Positions 34,464 through 41,751 of a DNA stretch of 64,000 bases are shown in pieces. This stretch comes from Lactobacillus psittaci DSM 15354. GTDB taxonomy: Bacteria > Bacillota > Bacilli > Lactobacillales > Lactobacillaceae. A program made the translations under genes and the position numbers. The stretch lies in contig NZ_AUEI01000004.1 in assembly GCF_000425905.1 (NCBI RefSeq), forward strand, positions 186,001-250,000. The letters run 5' to 3'. Below the pieces are notes generated by a model. It was not told the DNA's origin. It worked only from the letters and a program-made list of their open reading frames with translations, and ran no database searches. The stretch's first letter is position 1, and each line of letters opens with the position of its first letter.

Positions 34464-34476
34464 ACTGTTAAACAGT
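34464..34476. promoter_or_regulatory. Palindromic operator overlapping the hydrolase promoter
   Basis: ACTGTTAAACAGT is a perfect inverted repeat with a single central base. On the minus strand it abuts the extended -10 TGATATACT (TATACT at 34474-34479) of the hydrolase gene, an ideal repressor position. The cognate regulator is not identifiable. Confidence 0.5.
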
Positions 34477-34490
34477 ATATCATAAAAAGA

Positions 34491-34577
34491 ATGGATAGAA
34501 ATCAAAAAGTAAAATTAGCTTTCAAGAGAAATATTATCAAAAAAGCTGTTAAAACTTACACAAATTTAGTTAACTAA
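34491..34577 (+). CDS. Possible 28-residue basic peptide
   Basis: ATG at 34491 opens a Lys/Arg-rich ORF (MDRNQKVKLAFKRN...) ending 15 bases before the gene at 34593. The binding site is poor (AAAAAGA). It may simply be leader sequence of the following gene; listed for completeness. Confidence 0.2.
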   Translation: MDRNQKVKLAFKRNIIKKAVKTYTNLVN

Positions 34578-34592
34578 AGGGAAAATTAAGAT

Positions 34593-34874
34593 ATGAGACT
34601 AATTGATTTTTTACTACTTATCAAAGATTTAAATCAAAATAGTAATTTAGTGTTTTTGAAAGCTGATAAAGCTTACCCTATTAGCAAAATCGAAATTACT
34701 AGTGAAGCATGTGTATTAATTCCCGGTAAAGAAGCAATGCAAAAACAAAAATTTTATTTTTTAACAAAAAAAGTTAAAAATCGACAGCTCTTAGTTAAAA
34801 TTCAACTCGATCACAAACAAGAGCTAATTTTTGGAATTCAAATTGGAAAACCAAATAAAGTGCTTATCAAGTAA
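34593..34874 (+). CDS. Small hypothetical protein
   Basis: 93-residue basic soluble protein with alternating short beta segments (NLVFLKADKAYPISKIEI, QKFYFLTKKVKNRQLLVKIQL). AAAGGG lies 10 bases before the ATG. Bounded by a shared terminator with galU. No family recognised. Confidence 0.6.
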   Translation: MRLIDFLLLIKDLNQNSNLVFLKADKAYPISKIEITSEACVLIPGKEAMQKQKFYFLTKKVKNRQLLVKIQLDHKQELIFGIQIGKPNKVLIK

Positions 34875-34908
34875 AAAGGCCAACCACAAAATGGTTGACC
34901 TTTATTAA
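34873..34908. terminator. Terminator between the small gene and galU
   Basis: CAACCA-CAAAA-TGGTTG core extended by AAAGG/CCTTT. The T tract is better on the minus strand (galU). Confidence 0.85.
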
Positions 34909-34913
34909 ATTAA

Positions 34914-35816
34914 TTATTTATTTTTCTTATCTACTGGCTTTTCAAGCGTCTTGGCTAAATCAAGAATATATTGACGCAAAGCATCCTTAGTTTCAGGGTG
35001 GGTTAAACCATATTCAATTGAAGTTTCAAGATACCCTTCTTTGTTACCAACATCATGACGTTCACCATTAAATACATGAGCAAACACTCTTTGCGTTTTA
35101 TTCATAGTATCAATTGCATCAGTCAGTTGGATTTCGCCACCTGCACCTGGACGTTGTTTAGCTAAAATATCGAAAATTTCAGGTGTTAATAAATAACGAC
35201 CAATGATTGCTAAGTTACTTGGAGCTTTATCAATTGCTGGCTTTTCAACAAATGATTTAACATTGTACAAACCTGAAGCAATTTCGCCAGAAGGCTCAAT
35301 AATACCATATTTTGAAACTTCTTCATGTGGTACTCGCTTAACTGCAATAGTTGAAGCATGAGTCTCATTATAACGATTAATTAATTGCTTAGTTAATGGC
35401 ACTTTGTCATTCATTAAGTCATCACCAAGCAAAACCACAAATGGTTCGCCTGCCACAAAGCTTCTAGCACGATAAATTGCATCCCCTAAGCCAGCTGGGT
35501 GTGGTTGCCGAGTGTAATATAAATTTACCCCCAAGTTGGTGATACTTTGGGTTAATTCCAAAAGTTGTTCTTTATGCTTTTCTTCAAGATCTGCTTCAAG
35601 TTCAGGATTGGAGTCAAAATGATCTTCAATTGCTCGCTTACTCTTACCTGTAACAATTAAAATATCTTCAATTCCAGAATTCTTAGCTTCCTCAACAATA
35701 AATTGAATTGTTGGCTTGTCAACAATTGGAAGCATTTCTTTAGGCATTGCCTTAGTTGCAGGTAAAAAACGTGTACCTAAGCCTGCTGCGGGTATAACTG
35801 CTTTTCTAACTTTCAT
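34914..35816 (-). CDS. galU: UTP-glucose-1-phosphate uridylyltransferase
   Basis: 300-residue nucleotidyltransferase producing UDP-glucose for cell-wall glycans, glycolipids and galactose use. The signature [22 protein letters not shown] binds [25 protein letters not shown] and FVEKPA follow in the GalU order. Family length. A half-conserved cre-like sequence lies upstream near the end of the BrkB gene but has two mismatches, so I do not call it. Downstream of brkB-like and map, perhaps separately promoted. Confidence 0.96.
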   Translation of the reverse strand: MKVRKAVIPAAGLGTRFLPATKAMPKEMLPIVDKPTIQFIVEEAKNSGIEDILIVTGKSKRAIEDHFDSNPELEADLEEKHKEQLLELTQSITNLGVNLYYTRQPHPAGLGDAIYRARSFVAGEPFVVLLGDDLMNDKVPLTKQLINRYNETHASTIAVKRVPHEEVSKYGIIEPSGEIASGLYNVKSFVEKPAIDKAPSNLAIIGRYLLTPEIFDILAKQRPGAGGEIQLTDAIDTMNKTQRVFAHVFNGERHDVGNKEGYLETSIEYGLTHPETKDALRQYILDLAKTLEKPVDKKNK

Positions 35817-35876
35817 ATATTCACACTTTCTTATTTATCATTATATACTCAGTATAACAAAATAATGCGCTTTCAT

Positions 35877-36737
35877 CTAACGGATTTCTGGTATTCCATA
35901 TTCTAATTCGTCGATAGTTGCATTAATGCAAACCCCAAACAAGAATAACAGTGAACTTAAATTCAACCATAACATAAAAATAATGAATGTACCAACTATC
36001 CCGTAATTTTCAAATGAAATTTTAAAGTGACTTAAATACAACCCAAATAAGTATGAAAGAATTGCCCAACCAATAAGAGTTGTAAAAACTCCTGGCCAAA
36101 CTGCCCGTTTATGCTTTTTTACATTGGGGAGTGCAAAATTAAAATAGGCAATTACAATTAACATCGTTATTAGTAAAACTAACCACTTATAAGCAAAAAT
36201 ACTTTCAAATCCCAAATAAGATATTCCCCAAAATCTTTTGAGACTTTCAATTAATTCCTGACCAAAAGTTAAAGCGAAAGTCAATATTACTAGTAAAACT
36301 ATCATTAATCCAGTTATCAAAATAACTGCTATCCGTTCAAGCATTTTTCGCCCTAAAGAAAAATGGAGTTCTTCCTGTCTAACACCATAGATTCGATTCA
36401 TATTAATCCTCATGGCATTTGTCAAAGAAGAAAAAGACCATAATGCAATCAAAATACCAAATGAAATATACCCTGTCGATTGTTTTTGCAAAACACTTTT
36501 TACAATCGGAATCATAAATTCACTTATTTTAGTTGGTAAAACATAAACCAAATACTCTTCAATTAATTCCGTCTTCAAATGAAATAACGGCAAAATATTC
36601 CCAACGATAATTAAAATCGGAAACATACTAAACAGTAAGTAATAGGCGATTATGATTGAACTTTGATTAATCTCACCATGAGACATTCTTTTAGAAAGCA
36701 CTTTAAAAAAATGTCTCAAATCAAAATTCTTAATCAT
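35877..36737 (-). CDS. YihY/BrkB family inner membrane protein
   Basis: 286 residues with six hydrophobic segments and the YihY/UPF0761 features (SIIIAYYLLFSMFPILIIV, ALWSFSSLTNAMRINMNRIYGV, LNLSSLLFLFGVCINATID). The family was once called ribonuclease BN in error and has no proven function; transport or lipid flipping has been suggested. The start overlaps map by 8 bases, giving tight coupling with methionine aminopeptidase, an arrangement also seen in other lactobacilli. Confidence 0.88.
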   Translation of the reverse strand: MIKNFDLRHFFKVLSKRMSHGEINQSSIIIAYYLLFSMFPILIIVGNILPLFHLKTELIEEYLVYVLPTKISEFMIPIVKSVLQKQSTGYISFGILIALWSFSSLTNAMRINMNRIYGVRQEELHFSLGRKMLERIAVILITGLMIVLLVILTFALTFGQELIESLKRFWGISYLGFESIFAYKWLVLLITMLIVIAYFNFALPNVKKHKRAVWPGVFTTLIGWAILSYLFGLYLSHFKISFENYGIVGTFIIFMLWLNLSSLLFLFGVCINATIDELEYGIPEIR

Positions 36738-37560
36738 CTACTTCATCATCAAAATGTGGAATATATTTTTCTAAACCATCATATGGTTTTTGCAAAGTCA
36801 AAATCTTTGGACCATCTTTGGTAATTGCAAAAGTATGTTCAAATTGAGCAGCCTTTGAGCCATCTGGAGTTACATAGTAAACCCAATCGTCATTAGGATC
36901 GTCAACAGTTTTTTGCATAATTCGCCAGTCACCACCTGCTTCAAGCATTGGTTCAACAGTGATAGTCATACCTTCCTTTAAGCGTAAACCATGACCAGCT
37001 TTGCCCCAGTGTGGTACTTCTGGGTCTTCGTGAATAGTTGGTTGAATTCCGTGACCAATTAATTCACGAACATCACCAAAGCCATTTTCATCTTCAACAT
37101 AATGTTGAATTACGGCACCGATATCACCAATCCGATTACCAACTTGAGCTTGGTCAATTCCCATGTACATTGCTTTTTTAGTTACATCAAGTAGCTTTTG
37201 ATCTTCTTCAGAAATTGCACCAACAGGATAAGTGGTACATGAGTCAGTTTCATAACCATTTAAATTACAAGTAACATCAACGCTGACTAAATCTCCTTCT
37301 TGGAGAATTAAATCTTTACGTGGAATGGCGTGAGCAATTTCATCGTTAACAGAGATACAAGTGCCATATTTATAACCTTCAAATCCTTGTTCTGATAAGC
37401 GTCCTCCGCGTTTTTTCATGAATGCTTGACAAAACTCTTCAATTTCCCAAGTAGAAATTCCAGGTTTAATAACATCTCTTAGTCCTTCAAACATTGAAGC
37501 TAAAAGACGACCTGATTTTTGCATACCAATAAGTTCACGCTTTGATTTTAAAGTGATCAA
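36730..37560 (-). CDS. map: Methionine aminopeptidase type I (TTG start)
   Basis: 276-residue pita-bread metalloenzyme that removes initiator Met. Metal ligands are visible: D in SVDVTCNLNGYETD (two Asp), H in GHGIQPTIHEDPEVPHW, E in TVEPMLE and E in QFEHTFAI. The C-terminal extension past residue 250 is longer than in E. coli Map. The start codon is TTG, supported by AGGAG 8 bases upstream and the absence of any ATG in range. TATAAT (37594-37599) lies 35 bases upstream. Confidence 0.95.
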   Translation of the reverse strand: MITLKSKRELIGMQKSGRLLASMFEGLRDVIKPGISTWEIEEFCQAFMKKRGGRLSEQGFEGYKYGTCISVNDEIAHAIPRKDLILQEGDLVSVDVTCNLNGYETDSCTTYPVGAISEEDQKLLDVTKKAMYMGIDQAQVGNRIGDIGAVIQHYVEDENGFGDVRELIGHGIQPTIHEDPEVPHWGKAGHGLRLKEGMTITVEPMLEAGGDWRIMQKTVDDPNDDWVYYVTPDGSKAAQFEHTFAITKDGPKILTLQKPYDGLEKYIPHFDDEVDD

Positions 37561-37648
37561 TGTAAATTCTCCTTAATTTATAGTTTCTTCTCTATTATAG
37601 CGTTAAACCACAAATTAAAAAACAATTCTTAAATTATTCCATTATTAG

Positions 37649-37677
37649 TTACCAACTAGTTGATAATATGCTAAACT
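37649..37677 (+). promoter_or_regulatory. Flavodoxin promoter
   Basis: -35 TTACCA (37649-37654), 17-base spacer, extended -10 TGCTAAACT (-10 at 37672-37677). Confidence 0.6.
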
Positions 37678-37716
37678 GAAGCAGATAATTATACAAAACA
37701 AGAAAAGGAAATTGCT

Positions 37717-38163
37717 ATGCAAGTAAAAATTGTCTACGCCAGTATGACTGGTAATGATGAAGATATGGCTGAAATTCTAGAAGAAGATTTACAAGACGCT
37801 GGCTTTGATGTAGATTCAAGTGATGTTTCTTTCACTGATGCCAGTGATTATCTAAACTGCGATCTTTGTGTTTTTGTAACCTACACATACGGTGAAGGTA
37901 AGATGACCGATGAAATTGCAGATTTTTATGAACAATTAAAAACTCTAGATTTAACTGGTAAAAAGTTCTTCGTCATGGGTAGTGGCGATAAAACATATAA
38001 AGAACATTACTGTGAAAATGTCTTTGACTTTGAAAAGGCCTTTTTAGCAGTTGGAGCTGAGGAAACTGTTAAACCTTTAACTGTTGAAAATGCACCTGAT
38101 GATGACGATGTTGATCGAATTGATGCTGTTGCCGAACAATTAGCCGATATTCTCAATGGCTAA
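37717..38163 (+). CDS. Flavodoxin
   Basis: 148-residue FMN electron carrier. The N-terminal phosphate loop VYASMTGNDEDMAE is T/S-x-T-G-N, and TYTYGEGKM plus GSGDKTYKEHYCEN form the isoalloxazine-flanking loops. The protein is very acidic. GtrA starts 8 bases before its stop. Possible electron recipients in the window include none of the obvious flavodoxin users, so the partner is elsewhere. Confidence 0.93.
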   Translation: MQVKIVYASMTGNDEDMAEILEEDLQDAGFDVDSSDVSFTDASDYLNCDLCVFVTYTYGEGKMTDEIADFYEQLKTLDLTGKKFFVMGSGDKTYKEHYCENVFDFEKAFLAVGAEETVKPLTVENAPDDDDVDRIDAVAEQLADILNG

Positions 38164-38674
38164 AAAGACTAATTTACCAACGGAAAAAGCTCACCTTCGT
38201 AACTTAGGCAAAAAGTTAGTTAAAAGACATCGAAACTTATATGTTTATATGATTTTTGGCTTTATTGCAGCCTTAATTAATACAATTGTTTTCGTTGTTT
38301 TACATACTGATTTTAAAGTTGTCCTAGTTTTTGCTAATACATTAGCATTTATCATTTCTAACTTAGCCTCTTTCTTCTTTAATCATTTTGCAGTGTTTAC
38401 TCATCATGTCGATCAAAGTAAGTCCATTTGGCATAAGTTAGTAGCTTTTTTCACTTTTAGAATAATTAGTATCATTCCTGATACTTTAATTATGATAGTA
38501 GGTCTCAGCTTACTTCATTTAAACTCAGTATGTGTTAAATTAGTTGACCAGCTTTTAGTTGGAATCTTTAACTATTTAACTACAAAGGCCATTTTTCAAA
38601 AAAATGACCATCTTATTAGAGAGCGTATTCGGCAATACGTGATTGAGTCAAAGCAAAGAAAAAAGGACCATTAA
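38156..38674 (+). CDS. GtrA family membrane protein
   Basis: 172 residues with four membrane helices and the GtrA pattern (YMIFGFIAALINTIVFVVL, FIISNLASFFFNHFAVF). GtrA-like proteins flip or organise lipid-linked sugars used to decorate wall teichoic acids and glycolipids. Overlaps the flavodoxin gene by 8 bases, so they are translated together despite no obvious functional link. No glycosyltransferase is adjacent, unlike many gtrA loci. Confidence 0.88.
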   Translation: MAKKTNLPTEKAHLRNLGKKLVKRHRNLYVYMIFGFIAALINTIVFVVLHTDFKVVLVFANTLAFIISNLASFFFNHFAVFTHHVDQSKSIWHKLVAFFTFRIISIIPDTLIMIVGLSLLHLNSVCVKLVDQLLVGIFNYLTTKAIFQKNDHLIRERIRQYVIESKQRKKDH

Positions 38675-38688
38675 CGGTCCTTTTTTTG
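38657..38688 (+). terminator. Terminator of the flavodoxin-gtrA pair
   Basis: AAAGGACC-ATTAAC-GGTCCTTT stem with the gtrA stop codon in the loop and a T run. Confidence 0.93.
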
Positions 38689-38703
38689 TTGCGATAGACT
38701 AAC

Positions 38704-39138
38704 TTATAAACTTTTATGAATCATTTTAATATGAGGCGTTGATTCAAAAATGAAAGGCGCTCCAATAGTCTTAAAGCCCACTTTTTTGTAAAAATCTTGT
38801 ACCTGTTCTTGAGATTCAATTTCAATTTCTCTTCCTGGGAAGTTCTCTTTTATAGTATGCATAATTTCCTTTAATAACTTCATCCCATATCCATGCCCAC
38901 GAACCACTTCACTAGTAACCACTCTTCCAAAAGAAACATATTTTCCATCCAAAAAGACCCGAGCATAAGCTACTATTTTATCATTTTCAATTGCAAAAAC
39001 ATGTAAAGCAGAGAGATCAGTTTTATCAATTTCATGATAAATTCGTTTTTGTTCAACAACAAACGTAGAAATGCGTAAGTCCAATATTTGCCAAATTTCT
39101 TCAGGTGTTAATTCATTCCATTTCTTAACGTACCACAT
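38704..39138 (-). CDS. GNAT-family N-acetyltransferase, ElaA type
   Basis: 144-residue GNAT protein. The acetyl-CoA motif is VVTSEVVRGHGYGMKLLKEIM (R/Q-x-x-G-x-G/A variant), and the C-terminal YKKVGFKTIGAPFIFESTPHIKM is characteristic of the ElaA subfamily. Acceptor unknown. It begins 3 bases after the MarR gene, so both are under the repeat-containing promoter at 39620-39647 and the acetyltransferase is likely a target of that MarR regulator. Confidence 0.88.
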   Translation of the reverse strand: MWYVKKWNELTPEEIWQILDLRISTFVVEQKRIYHEIDKTDLSALHVFAIENDKIVAYARVFLDGKYVSFGRVVTSEVVRGHGYGMKLLKEIMHTIKENFPGREIEIESQEQVQDFYKKVGFKTIGAPFIFESTPHIKMIHKSL

Positions 39139-39140
39139 AG

Positions 39141-39581
39141 CTATTTTCCCTCACTTCCAAATAATAATCGATTTGCATGTTTGATACTCTCAAAAAACTC
39201 TATTTGTTGACTATCTGGTAAATTTTCAATTAAGTTATTTATTTGATCATTCGAACGGATATCAATTGATTTATATGCTTCAAGCCCCTTATCAGTTAGA
39301 ACCAATTTAATTGAACGCCGATCTTGTGAATCGGGGATTTTTTCAATTAACTTTTTCTTTTCTAATTGACTAATTATTCGACTAGTATAGCCTTTGTCAA
39401 TCTTTAATTTATTTACAATTTGAATTGGTGTTATCTCAGCTTCTTCAGCAATTTCCTCAAGAATTCTTCCTTCGGGCCAAGATAAATCCGTTTTAAAAAT
39501 CTTCTTATTAAGTACTCCAAGGGCAATTACATATTGCCGATTAAATTTTCGAATTATATTGATTTCTTTATTGTTAAGCAT
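39141..39581 (-). CDS. MarR-family transcriptional regulator
   Basis: 146-residue winged-helix regulator. DNA-binding region about 45-110: ITPIQIVNKLKIDKGYTSRIISQLEKKKLIEKIPDSQDRRSIKLVLTDKG, with the recognition helix and DRR wing. N- and C-terminal helices form the dimer. The two identical palindromes immediately upstream are best read as its own operators, implying autoregulation together with the GNAT gene. Inducer unknown. Confidence 0.92.
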   Translation of the reverse strand: MLNNKEINIIRKFNRQYVIALGVLNKKIFKTDLSWPEGRILEEIAEEAEITPIQIVNKLKIDKGYTSRIISQLEKKKLIEKIPDSQDRRSIKLVLTDKGLEAYKSIDIRSNDQINNLIENLPDSQQIEFFESIKHANRLLFGSEGK

Positions 39582-39599
39582 TGATTATCACCTGCAAAT

Positions 39600-39616
39600 A
39601 GTTGCTTTTATCAACT
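39600..39616. promoter_or_regulatory. Operator copy 1 (promoter-proximal) for the MarR regulator
   Basis: AGTTGCTTTTATCAACT: inverted repeat AGTTG-N7-CAACT, between the -10 and the MarR start codon at 39581. Confidence 0.75.
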
Positions 39617-39619
39617 TAT

Positions 39620-39647
39620 TTTATAATAAAATAGTTGCTTTTATCAA
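39620..39647 (-). promoter_or_regulatory. MarR-GNAT promoter
   Basis: Minus strand -35 TTGATA (39642-39647, inside operator 2), 16-base spacer, -10 TATAAA (39620-39625). It lies between and within the twin operators. Confidence 0.65.
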
Positions 39648-39649
39648 CT
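39633..39649. promoter_or_regulatory. Operator copy 2 for the MarR regulator
   Basis: Identical to copy 1 (AGTTG-N7-CAACT) and overlapping the -35 hexamer of the MarR promoter. Confidence 0.75.
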
Positions 39650-39659
39650 TATTTTCCAA

Positions 39660-39702
39660 AAAAATAAAGCCTAATTCCAAAAAATATCGGAATTAAGCCT
39701 TA
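39660..39702 (-). terminator. Terminator of wecB
   Basis: Minus strand AAGGCTTAATTCC / GGAATTAGGCTTT stem, then ATTTTTTT. Confidence 0.9.
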
Positions 39703-39734
39703 AAATACATATTGCTAGAAATTAGAGTCTAGTT

Positions 39735-40877
39735 TTATTCAAATTCAGCTGGACGCTTAGTATTTTCTTTATCAAAGTAATAAGCAATTGCATCCATGAT
39801 TCTGTCACTTGCATGACCATCACCATATGGATTCTTGGCATTGGCCATTTCTTCATAAGCAGCCTTATCTTCTAAAAGTTTAACCATTTCAGTTTTTACT
39901 TTATCAACTTCAGTACCTACGAGTTTCAAAGTCCCTGCTTCAACACCTTCAGGTCTTTCAGTAGTATCTCGTAAAACTAGAACTGGCTTACCAAGTGAAG
40001 GGGCTTCTTCTTGCACACCACCTGAATCAGTCATAATGAAGTAACTTCTTTGAGCTAAATTATGGAAATCAACGACATCTAATGGATCAATCAAGTGAAT
40101 TCTAGAATCGCCACCTAGCACTTCCTTAGCTACCGCTTGGACACGTGGTGACAAGTGGACTGGGTAAATAATTTCAACATCATCGTGACTATCCACCACT
40201 TGTTTCATCACTTTAAATACTCGGCGCATTGGTTCACCTTGGTTCTCACGGCGGTGCATTGTTACCAAAATCACACGATTACCTGGCTTAATTTCATCTA
40301 AAACATCATGATGGTAATCTTTTTGAACCGTTTCATGTAAAGCATCAATTGCAGTATTACCAGTAATAAAAATATTATCTGCTGGATGACTTTCTTTAAG
40401 TAAATTTTGCTTACTTAAACTAGTTGGAGCAAAGTATAAGTCACTTAAAACATCAGTTAATTGACGATTCATTTCTTCAGGGAATGGAGAATACTTATTC
40501 CAAGTTCTAAGTCCAGCTTCAACGTGGCCTAAGGTTGTTTGTTCATAAAATGTAGCTAAACTAGCAGCAAATGAAGTAGTAGTATCGCCATGAACTAAAA
40601 CAATATCAGGCTTTTCTTTTTTTATTGTATCAGTAAGCATTGTCATAACCTTAGTTGTAATATCAGCTAAGGTTTGATTCTTGTGCATAATATTAAAGTC
40701 ATAGTCTGGCTTAATCTTAAAAATGTCTAATACTTGATCAAGCATTTCTCTATGTTGGGCAGTAACAACAGTCACTTCTTCAAAGCGCGCATCTGACTTT
40801 AATTTCAAAACAAGCGGAGCCATCTTAATTGCTTCTGGTCTTGTTCCAAAAACAGTCATTACTTTAATTTGCTTCAT
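39735..40877 (-). CDS. wecB: UDP-N-acetylglucosamine 2-epimerase (non-hydrolysing)
   Basis: 380-residue GT-B-fold epimerase converting UDP-GlcNAc to UDP-ManNAc for wall teichoic acid linkage units or surface polysaccharide. Family motifs: FGTRPEAIKMAPL at the N-terminus, VHGDTTTSFAASLATFY, GHVEAGLRTWNKYSPFPEEMNRQL, and FIMTDSGGVQEEAPSLGKPVLVLRDTTERPE. Equivalent to MnaA of B. subtilis. Monocistronic with its own terminator; no polysaccharide cluster next to it. Confidence 0.95.
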   Translation of the reverse strand: MKQIKVMTVFGTRPEAIKMAPLVLKLKSDARFEEVTVVTAQHREMLDQVLDIFKIKPDYDFNIMHKNQTLADITTKVMTMLTDTIKKEKPDIVLVHGDTTTSFAASLATFYEQTTLGHVEAGLRTWNKYSPFPEEMNRQLTDVLSDLYFAPTSLSKQNLLKESHPADNIFITGNTAIDALHETVQKDYHHDVLDEIKPGNRVILVTMHRRENQGEPMRRVFKVMKQVVDSHDDVEIIYPVHLSPRVQAVAKEVLGGDSRIHLIDPLDVVDFHNLAQRSYFIMTDSGGVQEEAPSLGKPVLVLRDTTERPEGVEAGTLKLVGTEVDKVKTEMVKLLEDKAAYEEMANAKNPYGDGHASDRIMDAIAYYFDKENTKRPAEFE

Positions 40878-40945
40878 AAAATTACCTCCATCGCGTTACT
40901 ACCTATGATACGCTATTAATAAGTTATTGAAAAGAAGGGAATTAA

Positions 40946-41128
40946 ATGGATTTAGGTTTCTTTTACTTACTAATTTGTGGCTTTGCGATTGCAATAGGCG
41001 CTTTTTGTCTAGTATTTGGAATTGCAAGTAAAAAAAGCTATCAGAAATATTTTTTAATTTTTGTAGGTTTGATATTTTGGATAATCGTCGTCATTTTATT
41101 TGTGAAAATGCGTACATTATTAATTTAG
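40946..41128 (+). CDS. Small two-helix membrane protein
   Basis: 60 residues with two hydrophobic segments (about 4-27 and 35-53) joined by a basic KKSYQKY turn. GAAGGGA precedes the ATG at good spacing. Family not recognised. Confidence 0.55.
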   Translation: MDLGFFYLLICGFAIAIGAFCLVFGIASKKSYQKYFLIFVGLIFWIIVVILFVKMRTLLI

Positions 41129-41281
41129 TCGCGTATAATAATTTGCAATTTAAATAATATTTGAGTAACAGTCAATGAATTTTATCAAAATTAGTGATAA
41201 AATTAAGAACAATGAGTTATATTTATCCATAATTCATAATTAACTATGAAAATAAAAAATAATATTAGAGGAACTTATAAT

Positions 41282-41578
41282 ATGCATAAATTAGTACGAG
41301 ACAAAATACCTGAATTTGCAACTAACGCTAAGTTTAGAAGTCTTAAACAAGAGGAAATTCTTTCTGCTCTCCAAAATAAAATTGTAGAAGAAGCTAATGA
41401 AGTAAAAAATGCTACAAGTGAAGAAAATTTACTCGAAGAATTAGCGGACGTTTATACTGTTTTCCATGCAATTTTAGACTTCAAAGGAATTAGTAAAGAG
41501 CAATTATTAAAGGCGGTTAATGATAAGAAAAAGTTAAAAGGAGATTTTTCTAAATTTTTGCTGATGGAGAAAAATTAA
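41282..41578 (+). CDS. MazG/HisE-like nucleoside triphosphate pyrophosphohydrolase
   Basis: 98-residue all-alpha NTP pyrophosphatase-like protein. The MHKLVRDKIPE start is typical of the phosphoribosyl-ATP pyrophosphohydrolase-like clade, and the metal-binding motifs are EEANEV (about residues 38-43) and EELADV (about 53-58), fitting ExxE-x12-28-ExxD. Likely clears non-canonical nucleotides. I start at ATG 41282, with AGAGGAA 8 bases upstream, not 41246. An extended -10 TGATAAAAT precedes. Confidence 0.85.
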   Translation: MHKLVRDKIPEFATNAKFRSLKQEEILSALQNKIVEEANEVKNATSEENLLEELADVYTVFHAILDFKGISKEQLLKAVNDKKKLKGDFSKFLLMEKN

Positions 41579-41586
41579 AAACTAGA

Positions 41587-41636
41587 TAAAAAAGGTTGAT
41601 ATCCTACGTATAAGCGTAGATATCAACCTTTTTTTA
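41587..41636. terminator. Bidirectional terminator between the MazG-like gene and tRNA-Arg
   Basis: AAGGTTGATATC / GATATCAACCTT stem with an inner TACGT...GCGTA helix; T tracts on both strands. Confidence 0.92.
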
Positions 41637-41710
41637 TGACCACGGCCAGAATCGAACTGGCGACCTACTGTTTAGGAGACAGTGGCTCTATCCTACTGAG
41701 CTACGTGGCC
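41637..41710 (-). tRNA. tRNA-Arg (anticodon CCU)
   Basis: A full cloverleaf can be folded on the minus strand: acceptor GGCCACG/CGTGGTC, D stem GCTC/GAGC, anticodon stem ACTGT/ACAGT with loop CTCCTAA (anticodon CCT in DNA), T arm GCCAG-TTCGATT-CTGGC, discriminator A. CCA is not encoded. It reads AGG codons. Confidence 0.97.
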
Positions 41711-41751
41711 ATCAACACTAATTACTTTACCATATTAGTTAGTGTTTTTCA

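Larger units (their letters stand above)
39596..39661 (-). repeat. Two tandem 33-bp repeats upstream of the MarR gene
   Basis: The segments 39596-39628 and 39629-39661 are copies of one unit; the first 27 bases are identical and the remainder diverges. Each unit contains one 17-bp palindrome. The 33-bp offset is close to three helical turns, so the two sites face the same side of the DNA. Confidence 0.85.

Noticed and set aside
35864-35879. cre site upstream of galU
   Set aside because: Only one half matches (TGAAAGCG); the other half has two mismatches at the conserved CA.
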